Assembly: GCA_010672965.1 (NCBI GenBank)
Contig: JAAHFN010000071.1
Location: forward strand, 1 to 34,546
Length of the DNA: 34,546 nucleotides
DNA from: Oscillatoria sp. SIO1A7
GTDB taxonomy: Bacteria; Cyanobacteriota; Cyanobacteriia; Cyanobacteriales; Laspinemataceae
Direction: 5' to 3'
Positions 27,301-34,520 of the stretch are shown piece after piece. The first letter of the stretch is position 1. Each line of letters starts with the position of its first letter. The position numbers and the translations under genes are program-made. Below the pieces are notes generated by a model. That model was not told the DNA's origin, did no database searches, and was given only the letters and a program-made list of their open reading frames with translations.

Positions 27301-30208
27301 AATTGTGGCTGCTGAAAACGCGACGGATACGGTGGTGACAAAAAATGGAAACGACTATGAAATTACTGGCGGCATCGCTTCTGAGGACGGGGAAAATTTG
27401 TTTCACAATTTCGCCCGGTTTTCGGTGGGAGAAGGGGAAATTGCTAATTTTTTAACTGCCGATAATATCGCTAATATTCTGGTAGAGGTCAGCGGCGGCG
27501 AGGTTTCGGCTATTGAGGGACAGATTGGGGTTAAGGGCTCCGGCAATGCCAGTCTTTTCCTGCAAAATCCTTCGGGAATCATGTTCGGAAATAATGCGAG
27601 CCTGAATGTACCGGCTGATTTTGTGGCTACTACGGCTAATGCGATCGGGAACGAAGAGCGGTGGTTCCAGCGAGGAAGTCTTGCTGGCAATACCTCTGGG
27701 TTGCAGGGAAGACCCGATCGCATTGCCTTTACTACCGAGCAACAAGGAGCAATTGTCAATCTGGGCAATTTAGAAGTTGCGCGGGGTCGTTCCCTGATTT
27801 TGTTGGGTGGGACTGTCGCAAGTCTGGGCACCCTGACAGCGCCGGGAGGAAATATTTTTATCGCAGCCGTATCCGGCAGTAGCTCCAGTAATGTTTCTAG
27901 CAATAATACTTCTGGCAATAGCCCGACCCCAATCCAGATTGACTGGAACGAGTCGGGAAATCTAAATGTAACAGAGCTTGACGAAGCTACGGCACCAAGT
28001 ATGTCTAATTCTTTACAATTACCCGTTGCCTCTCTATCGGAATTCTCCACTAATAGTATTATTCTGGAAACTGGGGATGCAATTGTCAGGGGGGTGGCGG
28101 ATACTTCTTTAGATGGAAGCAATGCTGGAAGTGCGTTTATCTTGGGCAACAGACAAAATATAGCCGGAGATATCAGGGCTGAAAGTAGGTTTTCTGGGAA
28201 TTTGGCTGAGGCGATCGCCGCTAATAACCAGGAAAATAGCGCCTCCCAAGATACTGCCCAAGATACTGCCCAAGATACTGCCCAAGAAACTTCCCAAGAT
28301 ACTGCCCAAGATACTGCCAACGAAGTCGCTGCGCCACAAAATCTAGTTTCCAATCCGACCTTGGTGATTCCCGATCGCAATACTCCTAATATGCCAGCTT
28401 CGAGTCTGGAGCAGAACTCTCAAGATACTTCGGGGCAAGCTTCCTCCCCAGCGCCGACAAACAATTCGACGGATACTATAGAAACTTCTGCTGCTAGTCA
28501 GGACGAGACTGTATCTGAGAATACCGTTATGGAATTACCGTCTGCGCCCATAACCCCAGAGCCAGAAACTTCGGCTAGCAGCACTATGAATGAAACTACT
28601 ATTAATGAAACTATAGAGCCCAATCTGGAGAAAATAGCCCAGAGCGATATGCCCGAGATGCCCGGAGTCGAGGCAGTAGGAGATAGCATGGAGAATATGC
28701 CAAATCCGAGCAACCAGCATCCGGGCTTAAATACAAAGATTGAGGGAACTTCAGTTGTGGCGGAGCAGCTTCAATCGCGTCGCAAGATAGAGCAAGAAGA
28801 ATTAGAGGCTCTAATTGCAAATGGCCGGGGTCGCTCCGAGGTCGCTATTGCCGTGGAAAATCTGGCGACGCCGAATAGCAGCGTCCTTGCTCCTCCTCAG
28901 ATTGTCCCTGGCAATACCAATCCTCTGCTTTTAGTTAACCCCGCGCAAGTCGCCCCGAATATCGAGCAAAGTCGCTTACTAGAGTTTAGTCAGTATTTGG
29001 GGGATACTATTAATGGCTATCATATTAATGATTCGGCGATCGCCAGCCAAGAAGGAATGCGCGCCACTCTCTCCCAGGTAGCCGCAGAAACTGGCAGCAA
29101 CCCAGCCATAATTTATACTGTGGTTACGCCGGCGGGTTTAGACATAGTAGCTATAGGCTCCGATGGTTTGTCGGTTCAGAAAATGATTCCCGCCGCCAAA
29201 CCGGAAGCAATAAAAGAAATGGTGGCGAAATTTCGGGAGGCGATCGGCAATCCCAGGCAGAGACTGGGAAATAGCTACATCGCACCGGCGAGGCAGCTCT
29301 ATGATTGGCTGATTGCTCCGATTGAAAGCGAGCTGGAATCCCGAGGTATCGATATGCTCCTCTTTTCGATGGATGGAGGATTGCGCTCTTTACCTTTGGC
29401 CGCTTTACATGATGGCGAGCAGTTTTTGGTTGAAAAATACAGTCTCAGTCTGGTTCCCAGCCTCAACCTGATGGATACGAGCTATCAAAGTCTTGAGGAT
29501 GCCAAACTTTTGGCTATGGGCGCTTCGCAATTTGCCGAGGATTTCCCCGCTTTGCCTGCGGTGCCTTTGGAATTGTCGGCTATTGCTGGCAGTCTCTGGC
29601 CGGGTGAGCTGCTGTTGAATGAGGCGTTTACTTTAGAAAATCTGAAATCGGAACGAGCCAAGGGCGGGCATAAGATAATTCACTTGGCTACCCACAGCGA
29701 GTTTAATTCTGGGGCTCTGGACAACTCTTATATTATGTTTTCCGATAGTGCCCTAAAATTCGATCGCCTGCGAGATTTGGGTTGGGGCAATCCTCCGGTG
29801 GAATTGTTGGTACTGTCTGCTTGTCGCACGGCGATCGGCGACGAGTCCGCCGAGTTGGGATTTGCCGGTTTGGCAGTGCGAGCGGGGGTGAAATCTGTTT
29901 TGGCGAGCTTGTGGTATGTGAGCGATGCCGGAACTTTGGGACTGATGACGGAGTTTTATCGACAACTCGCGATCGCTGCAAAACAAGGTCGTCCCACAAT
30001 TAAGGCAGAGGCATTGCGTCAGGCTCAGATTGCCATGATTCGCGGAAAAGTTCGCATTGAAGGCGATCGCTTGCTTGGTTCCCCCGCCCTCAGCGACATT
30101 ATCCCGGAAGGTATTTCTCTTCCCCCGGAGACGAGCGATCGGCAAAATACCAATCTTTCACATCCTTATTATTGGGCGGGATTTAGTGTTATTGGAAGTC
30201 CTTGGTAG
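24368..30208 (+). CDS. Exoprotein with two haemagglutinin-type TPS domains and a C-terminal CHAT protease
   Basis: The 1946 residues start with an extended signal peptide (about 1-56, cut after PVLA). A first two-partner-secretion (filamentous-haemagglutinin N-terminal) domain follows at about 57-280, with NPAGIIFGPNA near 145, then a beta-helix-like region. A Ser/Glu/Pro spacer (about 835-955) precedes a second TPS domain (about 975-1180, NPSGIMFGNNA near 1067). A disordered stretch with QDTA repeats (1294-1317) leads to a CHAT caspase-like domain (about 1655-1946) with His1776 (HLATHSEF) and Cys1819 (LSACRTAIGD). The TPS domain normally directs passage through a TpsB outer-membrane pore; none is nearby. 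The expected role is a surface or released peptidase; the substrate is unknown. GAAGGG precedes the ATG. Confidence 0.9.
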   Translation: MKLNNSRESIPETPARLGILRERKGRFSTVRKLARFIPSLLVWAGTSLGDFNPVLAQISPASDGTGTTVTPNGQRFDIEGGQLSSDGANLFHSFEQLNLEAGQIANFLSNPAIQNILGRVTGGDASVINGLLQITGGNSNLLLMNPAGIIFGPNARLDVPGSFLATTATGIGLEDSTLHWFAATGSNNYSALVGTPSAFDFASATGTILNSGELAVSSGQNLSLLGGTVVNEGNLSAPGGRITIFGVGQKNILRISQPGHLLSLQVSSSSPIEISPQTLPQLLTGGSISHATNLEINSAGNVELKGSGIEINQGDVAIAASSIDAGRAIVRTLHNISILGSRLETDGNLTLGARNAVRLWEKANEPLVAIAGGNLEIKGHTDIDIFAVQHPSSLLEAGGDMTLISDGLIVADARFSTTGNFSVRTLANSSADLETFLDSSISSDGDITFGNYSGSALSATALGAIEIGDVEINTSSSSLNTLELEAASIFIGNANIAFSGKAVSLSASGNIETGDITSNGTSIKLNSSMGMLTTGILDASEPVAGGGIELRATEIGTGDLITNDNTIVIDGSYVIKNDVWIDTDSGSGNIAIAHTVDGDAALSLNAGSGDVKLDGAIGGTTPLQELEIVAGNVEVASTISVAEPYGNGVYIEGSGTVTLQDDITTNGSPAEILAGAELLARGIDTSGEEFGGSIFLHSYSNLTTDYLNSSATNPVASQFIPGVETAGNIDLTSNTGNIITGDVNASVYGDGNGGYLFFTADRSITTGNLNTSAMGVMGDGGDIDFLAGENIAIGDVNAIASSGNDGAIFLTATDTVTAGNLPTDAVITGDFSSNNSSESNSEEPTSSESSSESNSEEPTSSESNSEEPTSSESSSESNSEEPTSSESNSEEPTSSESSSESSSEEPTSSESSSESSSEEPTSSEEPTSSESSSESSSESSSEEPTSSESSSEEETAALLTVAETVPEEKIQEDVENLSIVAAENATDTVVTKNGNDYEITGGIASEDGENLFHNFARFSVGEGEIANFLTADNIANILVEVSGGEVSAIEGQIGVKGSGNASLFLQNPSGIMFGNNASLNVPADFVATTANAIGNEERWFQRGSLAGNTSGLQGRPDRIAFTTEQQGAIVNLGNLEVARGRSLILLGGTVASLGTLTAPGGNIFIAAVSGSSSSNVSSNNTSGNSPTPIQIDWNESGNLNVTELDEATAPSMSNSLQLPVASLSEFSTNSIILETGDAIVRGVADTSLDGSNAGSAFILGNRQNIAGDIRAESRFSGNLAEAIAANNQENSASQDTAQDTAQDTAQETSQDTAQDTANEVAAPQNLVSNPTLVIPDRNTPNMPASSLEQNSQDTSGQASSPAPTNNSTDTIETSAASQDETVSENTVMELPSAPITPEPETSASSTMNETTINETIEPNLEKIAQSDMPEMPGVEAVGDSMENMPNPSNQHPGLNTKIEGTSVVAEQLQSRRKIEQEELEALIANGRGRSEVAIAVENLATPNSSVLAPPQIVPGNTNPLLLVNPAQVAPNIEQSRLLEFSQYLGDTINGYHINDSAIASQEGMRATLSQVAAETGSNPAIIYTVVTPAGLDIVAIGSDGLSVQKMIPAAKPEAIKEMVAKFREAIGNPRQRLGNSYIAPARQLYDWLIAPIESELESRGIDMLLFSMDGGLRSLPLAALHDGEQFLVEKYSLSLVPSLNLMDTSYQSLEDAKLLAMGASQFAEDFPALPAVPLELSAIAGSLWPGELLLNEAFTLENLKSERAKGGHKIIHLATHSEFNSGALDNSYIMFSDSALKFDRLRDLGWGNPPVELLVLSACRTAIGDESAELGFAGLAVRAGVKSVLASLWYVSDAGTLGLMTEFYRQLAIAAKQGRPTIKAEALRQAQIAMIRGKVRIEGDRLLGSPALSDIIPEGISLPPETSDRQNTNLSHPYYWAGFSVIGSPW
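26868..27230 (+). repeat. Ser/Glu/Pro-coding minisatellite between the two TPS halves
   Basis: Units of the AGCTCCGAGTCCAGCTCCGA type alternate with GAAGAACC(A/G)ACT, giving runs of SSES and SEEPTSSE. Near-identity of the units implies recent slippage; the block is in frame. Confidence 0.93.
28247..28318 (+). repeat. Six 12-bp units encoding QDTA
   Basis: Six in-frame copies of CAAGATACTGCC (one degenerate, QETS) encode residues 1294-1317 of the exoprotein, in its disordered segment before the CHAT domain. Confidence 0.93.
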
Positions 30209-30291
30209 GAATTAGGGTGTGGGGTGTGGGGTGTGGGGTGTGGGGAATTGGGAATTGGGAGGTGGGAATTGGGAGGTGCGATCGGTATAAT

Positions 30292-30438
30292 ATACCAAAT
30301 CCGGCTAATCGCTATCAAAAAATCTTTCCCGTAGGACGGGCGTCCCGCCTGTCCGAAGCGCCTGGTATGGACAGGCGGGACGCCCGTCCTACGGGAGATT
30401 ACAAATTTTTTCTGTGGGTATTCTACCGGATTTGATAT
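30292..30438. mobile_element. MITE family A, copy 3 (147 bp), loop inverted
   Basis: The ends are ATACCAAATCCGG and CCGGATTTGATAT, bracketed by TA. The palindromic arms are identical to copy 2, but the 16-nt loop is its reverse complement. Together with GGGTGTGG repeats (about 30206-30270) and the palindrome at 30460-30511 it fills the spacer after the exoprotein gene. Confidence 0.88.
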
Positions 30439-30459
30439 TACCTGGAATTGTTATTGTGG

Positions 30460-30511
30460 GTAGGGGCGAACGGCCGTATGCCCGGAGGGCAGGCTCCGCC
30501 AACGCCCCTAC
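30460..30511. repeat. Free-standing GTAGGGGCG palindrome
   Basis: The unit runs from GTAGGGGCG to CGCCCCTAC with inner CCGGAGGGC/GCTCCGCC arms. It is not bounded by MITE ends, unlike the similar core at 2044-2116. Confidence 0.7.
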
Positions 30512-30608
30512 GTTGGTAGAAAAGTGCCGCTAGTTTGCTTTGGGGCAATGCTAGGTGCGATCGCTGGTTTGCTAATATGTGTTTTCTGCCTGGTACTTTA
30601 TTTTTCTG

Positions 30609-31559
30609 CTAGTCCCTACCTAGACTACGCAGAGGACTGTAAAGTGGTGCATCTTCAACTTGCAAGTCCCCGATTAAATAATCTTCAAGCGTGTCAACCA
30701 TCTTCTGCAGTTCGGTGCTAATGGGTAGCTCTACTTGTGACTGCCATACTTCCAACTGATTTATAATAACCTCTATGATTGGGGGTGATGCCATTTTTTG
30801 GTAAGAGGCAGATGCTGGATTTACCTCACTTATGTCTTCTGTGGATGACGGCAAGCCTACTGTCCCTTCGCAGCGTGCGTTAGTTAAATTAGTATTGAAT
30901 ATTCTTGCACCAGAAAGATTACTTTCTTCTAAGTTTGCACTGTAAAGGTTGGCATTGTCTAGTTTGGCATTTTGCAGGCTAGCGCGACTTAGGTTAGCAC
31001 AGCTCAAATTAGCTCTTGTCAAGTTTGCAAAAGCCAAGTTTGCACGACTCATGTCAATAGCGATTAGGTCAATCTCCGTCAGATTGGCATTGCTCAAATT
31101 GGCATTGCTCAAATTGGCTCCTTGAAAGTTAACCTCCTTCAAGTTAGCGTCTGTTAAATCTGCTCCTCTCAGGTCTGCCTTTTGAAAGCTGGCATCTTTA
31201 AAGTTGGCGTATTGGAAATGAGCCCCTCTTAAGTCTGCTTTTTGAAGGTCGGTGCCTTGAAAGTTAGCACCGTTCAAGTCCGCGATCCTTAAATCCGTTC
31301 CTTGAAGGTTGGCTTGATTAAAATTAGCGCCGGCTAAATTAGCGCGCCTCAAGTCGGCACCGCTTAAGTTAGTTCCTTCAAAATTAGCGCCGTTCAGGTC
31401 GGCACCGCTTAAGTTAGTTCCGCTCAAGTCGGCACCGGCAAAGTCTTGACGAAGGTCTAGCCCTGCCAACCCAGACAGCTCGGCCATATCGTCGGTGTCG
31501 GCTTCGATTACCTGCTGAATCAATTTTTCCATCTCTTCGCGGTAAGTTTGCTCAGTCAT
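30609..31559 (-). CDS. Pentapeptide-repeat protein, cytosolic
   Basis: The 316-residue protein has a helical N-terminal segment (1-37, EEMEKLIQQVIEADTDDMAE), about 38 pentapeptide units of A(D/N)LxxA(N/D)F type (about 38-230) forming a quadrilateral beta-helix, and a non-repeat C-terminal region (about 240-316, IIEVIINQLEVWQSQVELP). There is no signal peptide. The ATG overlaps the end of the upstream gene by 8 nt (ATGACTGA), so the two are translationally coupled. The stable pairing suggests the proteins work together. Pentapeptide proteins can mimic DNA or act as scaffolds; nothing here decides between these. It ends without a clear terminator. Confidence 0.88.
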   Translation of the reverse strand: MTEQTYREEMEKLIQQVIEADTDDMAELSGLAGLDLRQDFAGADLSGTNLSGADLNGANFEGTNLSGADLRRANLAGANFNQANLQGTDLRIADLNGANFQGTDLQKADLRGAHFQYANFKDASFQKADLRGADLTDANLKEVNFQGANLSNANLSNANLTEIDLIAIDMSRANLAFANLTRANLSCANLSRASLQNAKLDNANLYSANLEESNLSGARIFNTNLTNARCEGTVGLPSSTEDISEVNPASASYQKMASPPIIEVIINQLEVWQSQVELPISTELQKMVDTLEDYLIGDLQVEDAPLYSPLRSLGRD

Positions 31560-32286
31560 ATTTCAGCTCCTGTCTGCTTAAATAAGGTTCTAACTTCGGC
31601 TCCAAGAAATGGCGAACTATCCATCTTTCCATTACAGCCATTTTGTTACGACTGATTTCCCCAGGCCAGAGTCCCTCTATGCCCTCAATATGTAATTCCC
31701 GCAACGAAGCCGTAAAAGTCGCTTCGATTTTACAGGGAACGTCATCCACCGTAAGGATTGCTAGCACTTCCTTTGGTATGGTGCCCTTAAGACAGGGTTC
31801 TCCAGTTTTGACCTGAAAATCCCAGATGGGGTTAGCTTCCGAGCCCTTGGTCGAAACTTGGTGCGTATCGAACTTTATCTTGTCCGTTCGCTCCAGGGCT
31901 TTTTCTAGTTCCGAATCTATTTTAGCACTTATCTTATTTGGAGAAATCGAGAACCCCGAAGATCGCTTTTCCTCGTTGCTGGACCTTTTATACCTTTCTA
32001 GCAGCAAGTTATGTTGCAGGATGTCATTTAAACCCCGGTTTTCATAGGGGCTTCTACAGTTGGTTAAAGCAAGGCTTAGGGTGCCTCGCTTAATTCCGAA
32101 CCTAATTGCACCTCCTAAAATCTTTTCTTCTTGCTCGTTGAAGGAGACCGTTAAAAATAGCTCGATCGCCTTTGTTTGTCTGTCCCATAGCCATCCCTCT
32201 TTTATTCGAGAGCTTTCCAGCTTGATGAAAACGCAGCTAGGGCACTTGTTCTCCGGCTCCCCATTGCTGCTTTGGTCTTGCTGCAT
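31552..32286 (-). CDS. Unrecognised 244-aa protein coupled to a pentapeptide-repeat gene
   Basis: I do not recognise a named domain. An N-terminal CPSC pair (about Cys15, Cys18) is followed by a strand-rich half (GAIRFGIKRGTLSLALTNC) and a charged helical middle. The second half contains WDFQVKTGEPCLKGT, VPCKIEATFTASLREL, and EGLWPGEISRNKMAVMERW. The last motif, with its invariant-looking Trp-Pro and Arg-Asn-Lys, looks like a conserved core. I have an impression that similar uncharacterised cyanobacterial proteins exist, but cannot verify it. No signal peptide or membrane segment is present. It is the first gene of a two-gene unit: its TGA lies within the start of the pentapeptide-repeat gene. 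A TATAAT lies 35 nt upstream. Confidence 0.78.
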   Translation of the reverse strand: MQQDQSSNGEPENKCPSCVFIKLESSRIKEGWLWDRQTKAIELFLTVSFNEQEEKILGGAIRFGIKRGTLSLALTNCRSPYENRGLNDILQHNLLLERYKRSSNEEKRSSGFSISPNKISAKIDSELEKALERTDKIKFDTHQVSTKGSEANPIWDFQVKTGEPCLKGTIPKEVLAILTVDDVPCKIEATFTASLRELHIEGIEGLWPGEISRNKMAVMERWIVRHFLEPKLEPYLSRQELKYD

Positions 32287-32320
32287 AGACTAATCCTGTT
32301 TTTATCTTATCTATAGTCTG

Positions 32321-32326
32321 ATTATA
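32321..32326 (-). promoter_or_regulatory. Candidate -10 box for the coupled pair
   Basis: TATAAT on the minus strand lies 34 nt before the ATG of the 244-aa protein. No good -35 hexamer is found at the usual distance, so an activator or an extended element may be needed. Confidence 0.4.
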
Positions 32327-32418
32327 GCATTTCTCAAATTGATGGGATATGAGATTGTCTGGGGGAAGCAACGAGAGTACGGGGGTTCTACGGCCGAGAT
32401 TGTCTCGGGGATGCGATT

Positions 32419-32605
32419 CTTTCAAGGGTATGTTTTTTATAATCCTCTTTTTTGATGTTGTCGGTGGGCTTCATAGCTTTCTGGGGCGAAGCATTCCAAT
32501 GCAAAGGTTTTATTTTATAGCAATAGGTTATCTCTGGAATGCTGTCGCCCCTACGTCGTCGATTCGCCTAAAAAATATCAAATCTAAAAAACATACCCTT
32601 GTAAG
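32419..32605. mobile_element. MITE family C, copy 2 (187 bp)
   Basis: The ends are CTTTCAAGGGTATG and CATACCCTTGTAAG, one mismatch from copy 1. The core (32484-32554) matches that of copy 1 and the free unit at 33432-33503. Clear target duplication was not found. Confidence 0.75.
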
Positions 32606-32607
32606 GA

Positions 32608-32720
32608 TCGGGAGCCCCACACCTCCCACACCTCCCACACTCCCACACCTCCCACACTCCCCACACCTCCCACACTCCCCACACTCCCCACACCTCCCAC
32701 ACCTCCCACACCTCCCGCTG
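32608..32720. repeat. CACACCTCC / CACACTCCC microrepeat block
   Basis: Ten or more units of CACACCTCC and CACACTCCC in irregular order separate the MITE from the Uma2 gene. The complementary GTGTGGGGA form occurs at 4951-4986 and near 16320. Confidence 0.85.
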
Positions 32721-32761
32721 ACCTATACAATAAAAATTAGCGTGATTTCGGCTGAGTCCAA

Positions 32762-33424
32762 ATGACTTCAACTCTTTTATCCTCTCGGCGATCGCGGCAA
32801 TCTTTGCAAAGCTGCATCCCCTTGGTAGGGGTAAGCTGGCGGACGTATAAATCCTTAATGGCCGAAGTGGGAGATGGCCGCCCCTGGAGAATCGCTTACG
32901 ATCGCGGAGTGCTAGAAATTCGGATGCCTTTAGAAGAACATGAAGAGCCCAAGGAATTGTTGGGAGACATTATTACAGCGATCGCCGACGAGCTAGAAAT
33001 CGAAATTCGCAAGCTTGGCTCTCTCACCCTAGAACGCGAAGATTTATCCCGTGCCGTCGAGCCCGATGCCTGCTTCTATATTCAAAACGAGGAGCGAGTC
33101 AGAGGTAGAAAAATAGACTTACAAACAGACCCGCCCCCGGATATAGCGATAGAGTCGGACTATACGAATTCATCTCTTAACAAGCATGGAATCTATGCAG
33201 CCTTGGGCGTTCCCGAAATTTGGCGCTATCGCCGGAATACCTTGGAGATTTATCTTTTAGCTGGCTCCGAATACAGTCGCTCCTCACAAAGCTTGGCCTT
33301 TCCCTTTCTGCCAGTTCTGGAAGTTCCAAGCTTCCTCGTCCAGAGCCAGAAAATCGGCCAACGGGCGGCGGTGCGTCAGTTTCGAGCTAGAATTCAGGAA
33401 ATTTTGAGCGGTGAGACCCTCTAA
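32762..33424 (+). CDS. Uma2-family (DUF820) PD-(D/E)XK nuclease-like protein
   Basis: The protein has 220 residues with the restriction-endonuclease-like fold. The candidate metal-binding set is Asp102 (VEPDACFY), Asp127 (PDIAIE), Glu131 and Lys141 (SSLNK), followed by the family signature YAALGVPEIWRY. The usual VEVDS motif is read here as IESDYT, a mild change. Large families of these genes are scattered through cyanobacterial genomes and often lie next to MITEs. Their role is not established, and a mobile or selfish origin is often suggested. The end of the gene is 10 nt from a free palindromic core. No signal peptide. Confidence 0.88.
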   Translation: MTSTLLSSRRSRQSLQSCIPLVGVSWRTYKSLMAEVGDGRPWRIAYDRGVLEIRMPLEEHEEPKELLGDIITAIADELEIEIRKLGSLTLEREDLSRAVEPDACFYIQNEERVRGRKIDLQTDPPPDIAIESDYTNSSLNKHGIYAALGVPEIWRYRRNTLEIYLLAGSEYSRSSQSLAFPFLPVLEVPSFLVQSQKIGQRAAVRQFRARIQEILSGETL

Positions 33425-33431
33425 TGTCTGG

Positions 33432-33503
33432 CGTAGGGGCGACAGCATTCCCGAGATATCCTTTGCTTTCGACTATACTTATAAACTGGAATGCTTCGCC
33501 CAG
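33432..33503. repeat. Free family-C core palindrome
   Basis: It runs from GTAGGGGCGACAGCATTCC to GGAATGCTTCGCCC, the reverse orientation of the cores in MITEs C1 and C2, but without the CTTTCAAGGG ends. TGACCGC-type heptamers follow at 33578-33612. Confidence 0.75.
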
Positions 33504-33627
33504 GCATTTATGCCACTCGCCGGCAACTCCAAAAAAAGGAATAGCGCGAAACGCCCCTACTACAAACAGTACAGCGATCTAGCTGACCGCTGAGAGCTGA
33601 CCGCTGACTGCTATAATATAGTCACCA

Positions 33628-33655
33628 CAAAAAACCGGCTCTCAGGGGAGCCGGG
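33628..33655 (-). terminator. Rho-independent terminator of the small minus-strand gene
   Basis: Read on the minus strand, CCGGCTCCCCTGAGAGCCGG is followed by six T. The stem has 7 bp and starts 22 nt after the stop codon. Confidence 0.9.
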
Positions 33656-33677
33656 ATAAAAGATAACTATGGTCCGC

Positions 33678-33905
33678 TTATCTTACGCGGATGAGGTCTA
33701 GTTCCAGCAAACCTTGCAGGGCCGCGTGGCACTCCTCTGGGGTCACCTTACATTCGCGCAACAGATCCCTGTATTTGCGGTTCTCCGTGTAAAATATCAA
33801 CCAAGCTAAGACAAGTATTTCGTGGCGGCTTAGAATGCGACGGTTTTCGTGATTGGCTTCAGTATTGATTGTTAAGTCATCGAGGACCCAAACTATTCCG
33901 TTCAT
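33678..33905 (-). CDS. Small helical protein, possible winged-helix-like fold
   Basis: The conserved-looking part is 75 residues: MNGIVWVLDDLT, then HENRRILSRHEILVLAWLIFYTE, RKYRDLLRECKVTPEECHAALQGLLELDLIRVR. The three-helix pattern ending in a strand-like LDLIRVR resembles a winged-helix domain, but this is inference. The reading frame stays open up to 34100. However, a perfect promoter lies inside that extension (33970-33997), so longer starts would lie upstream of the transcript. I take ATG 33905; ATG 33965, close to the transcript start and so nearly leaderless, is the alternative (95 residues). The leader between has a GAGGG/CCCTC hairpin. A terminator follows, so it is a single-gene transcript. 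Confidence 0.65.
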   Translation of the reverse strand: MNGIVWVLDDLTINTEANHENRRILSRHEILVLAWLIFYTENRKYRDLLRECKVTPEECHAALQGLLELDLIRVR

Positions 33906-33969
33906 AGAGTTTAATTTTTTTAAGGTGAACTGAGGGGCGAAAGTCCCTCTTTTTTTTGTGGACATCCTC

Positions 33970-33997
33970 ATTATAGCAACAATTTTTAGATTGTCAA
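33970..33997 (-). promoter_or_regulatory. Consensus sigma70 promoter
   Basis: Perfect TTGACA (33992-33997) and perfect TATAAT (33970-33975) are separated by 16 nt on the minus strand. Full consensus hexamers are rare and predict strong basal transcription. Confidence 0.8.
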
Positions 33998-34320
33998 CCC
34001 TTTTTTTGAAAAATTTATAAATTTTTTGACTTTTTTTGAGACAAGTTTGGTTTAACTCGGCCTTGCTATAGATATAAATTACTGTTTTTGTCCGGCCCAA
34101 TTTACTTTAAATACACTATGCAGCCTTTGTCCTGCAAGATTGCCAGTTATTTATCGTAACAACATTGATATCAAAGCCATGTCGTCTCAGCTTGGACAAA
34201 CAGACTCATTAAAATAGAGATAGGCGAACCAATAGCCAACACCTAGCTAGGGCGATCGCTCAGTATTCTTGGAATATTAAAAAAAAATTTTACCTCTAGT
34301 GGACTGTCTGCCTTAAAGTT

Positions 34321-34398
34321 GTAGGTTGGGTTGAACGAAGTGAAACAAGGGCGAAACGATTGGTGTAGTTGGGTTTCACTCCGTTCAACCCAACCTAC
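34321..34398. repeat. Free GTAGGTTGGG palindrome
   Basis: The arms GTAGGTTGGGTTGAACG and complement continue into AGTGAAAC/GTTTCACT. It is the same class as the core of MITE B copy 4 (about 21778-21848). The spacer 34101-34320 is AT-rich with no gene seen. Confidence 0.8.
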
Positions 34399-34419
34399 AT
34401 TTACTACAAGGTAGAAGGT

Positions 34420-34520
34420 CCCCCCCTTGTCCCCCCTTGTCCCCCCTTGTCCCCCCTTGTCCCCCCTTGTCCCTTGTCCCCCCTTGTCCCCCCTTGTCCC
34501 CCCTTGTCCCCCCTTGTCCC
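34420..34520. repeat. Tandem CCCCCCTTGT decamers
   Basis: About ten copies of the 10-bp unit, with one shortened copy in the middle, run nearly to the window end, where CACACTCCC units take over. Strong strand asymmetry (C-rich plus strand). Confidence 0.95.

Noticed and set aside
30524-30721. Possible small membrane protein (hydrophobic stretch at its N-terminus)
   Set aside because: It overlaps the convergent pentapeptide-repeat gene by over 100 bp, starts in a palindrome-rich spacer with a weak GTG, and has no ribosome site.
32608-32720. CRISPR-like appearance of repeated CACACCTCC units
   Set aside because: Units are 9-10 bp, contiguous and without spacers; this is a microsatellite.
33411-33593. 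60-codon plus-strand frame after the Uma2 gene
   Set aside because: It covers a free palindromic core and TGACCGC repeats, with no family resemblance.
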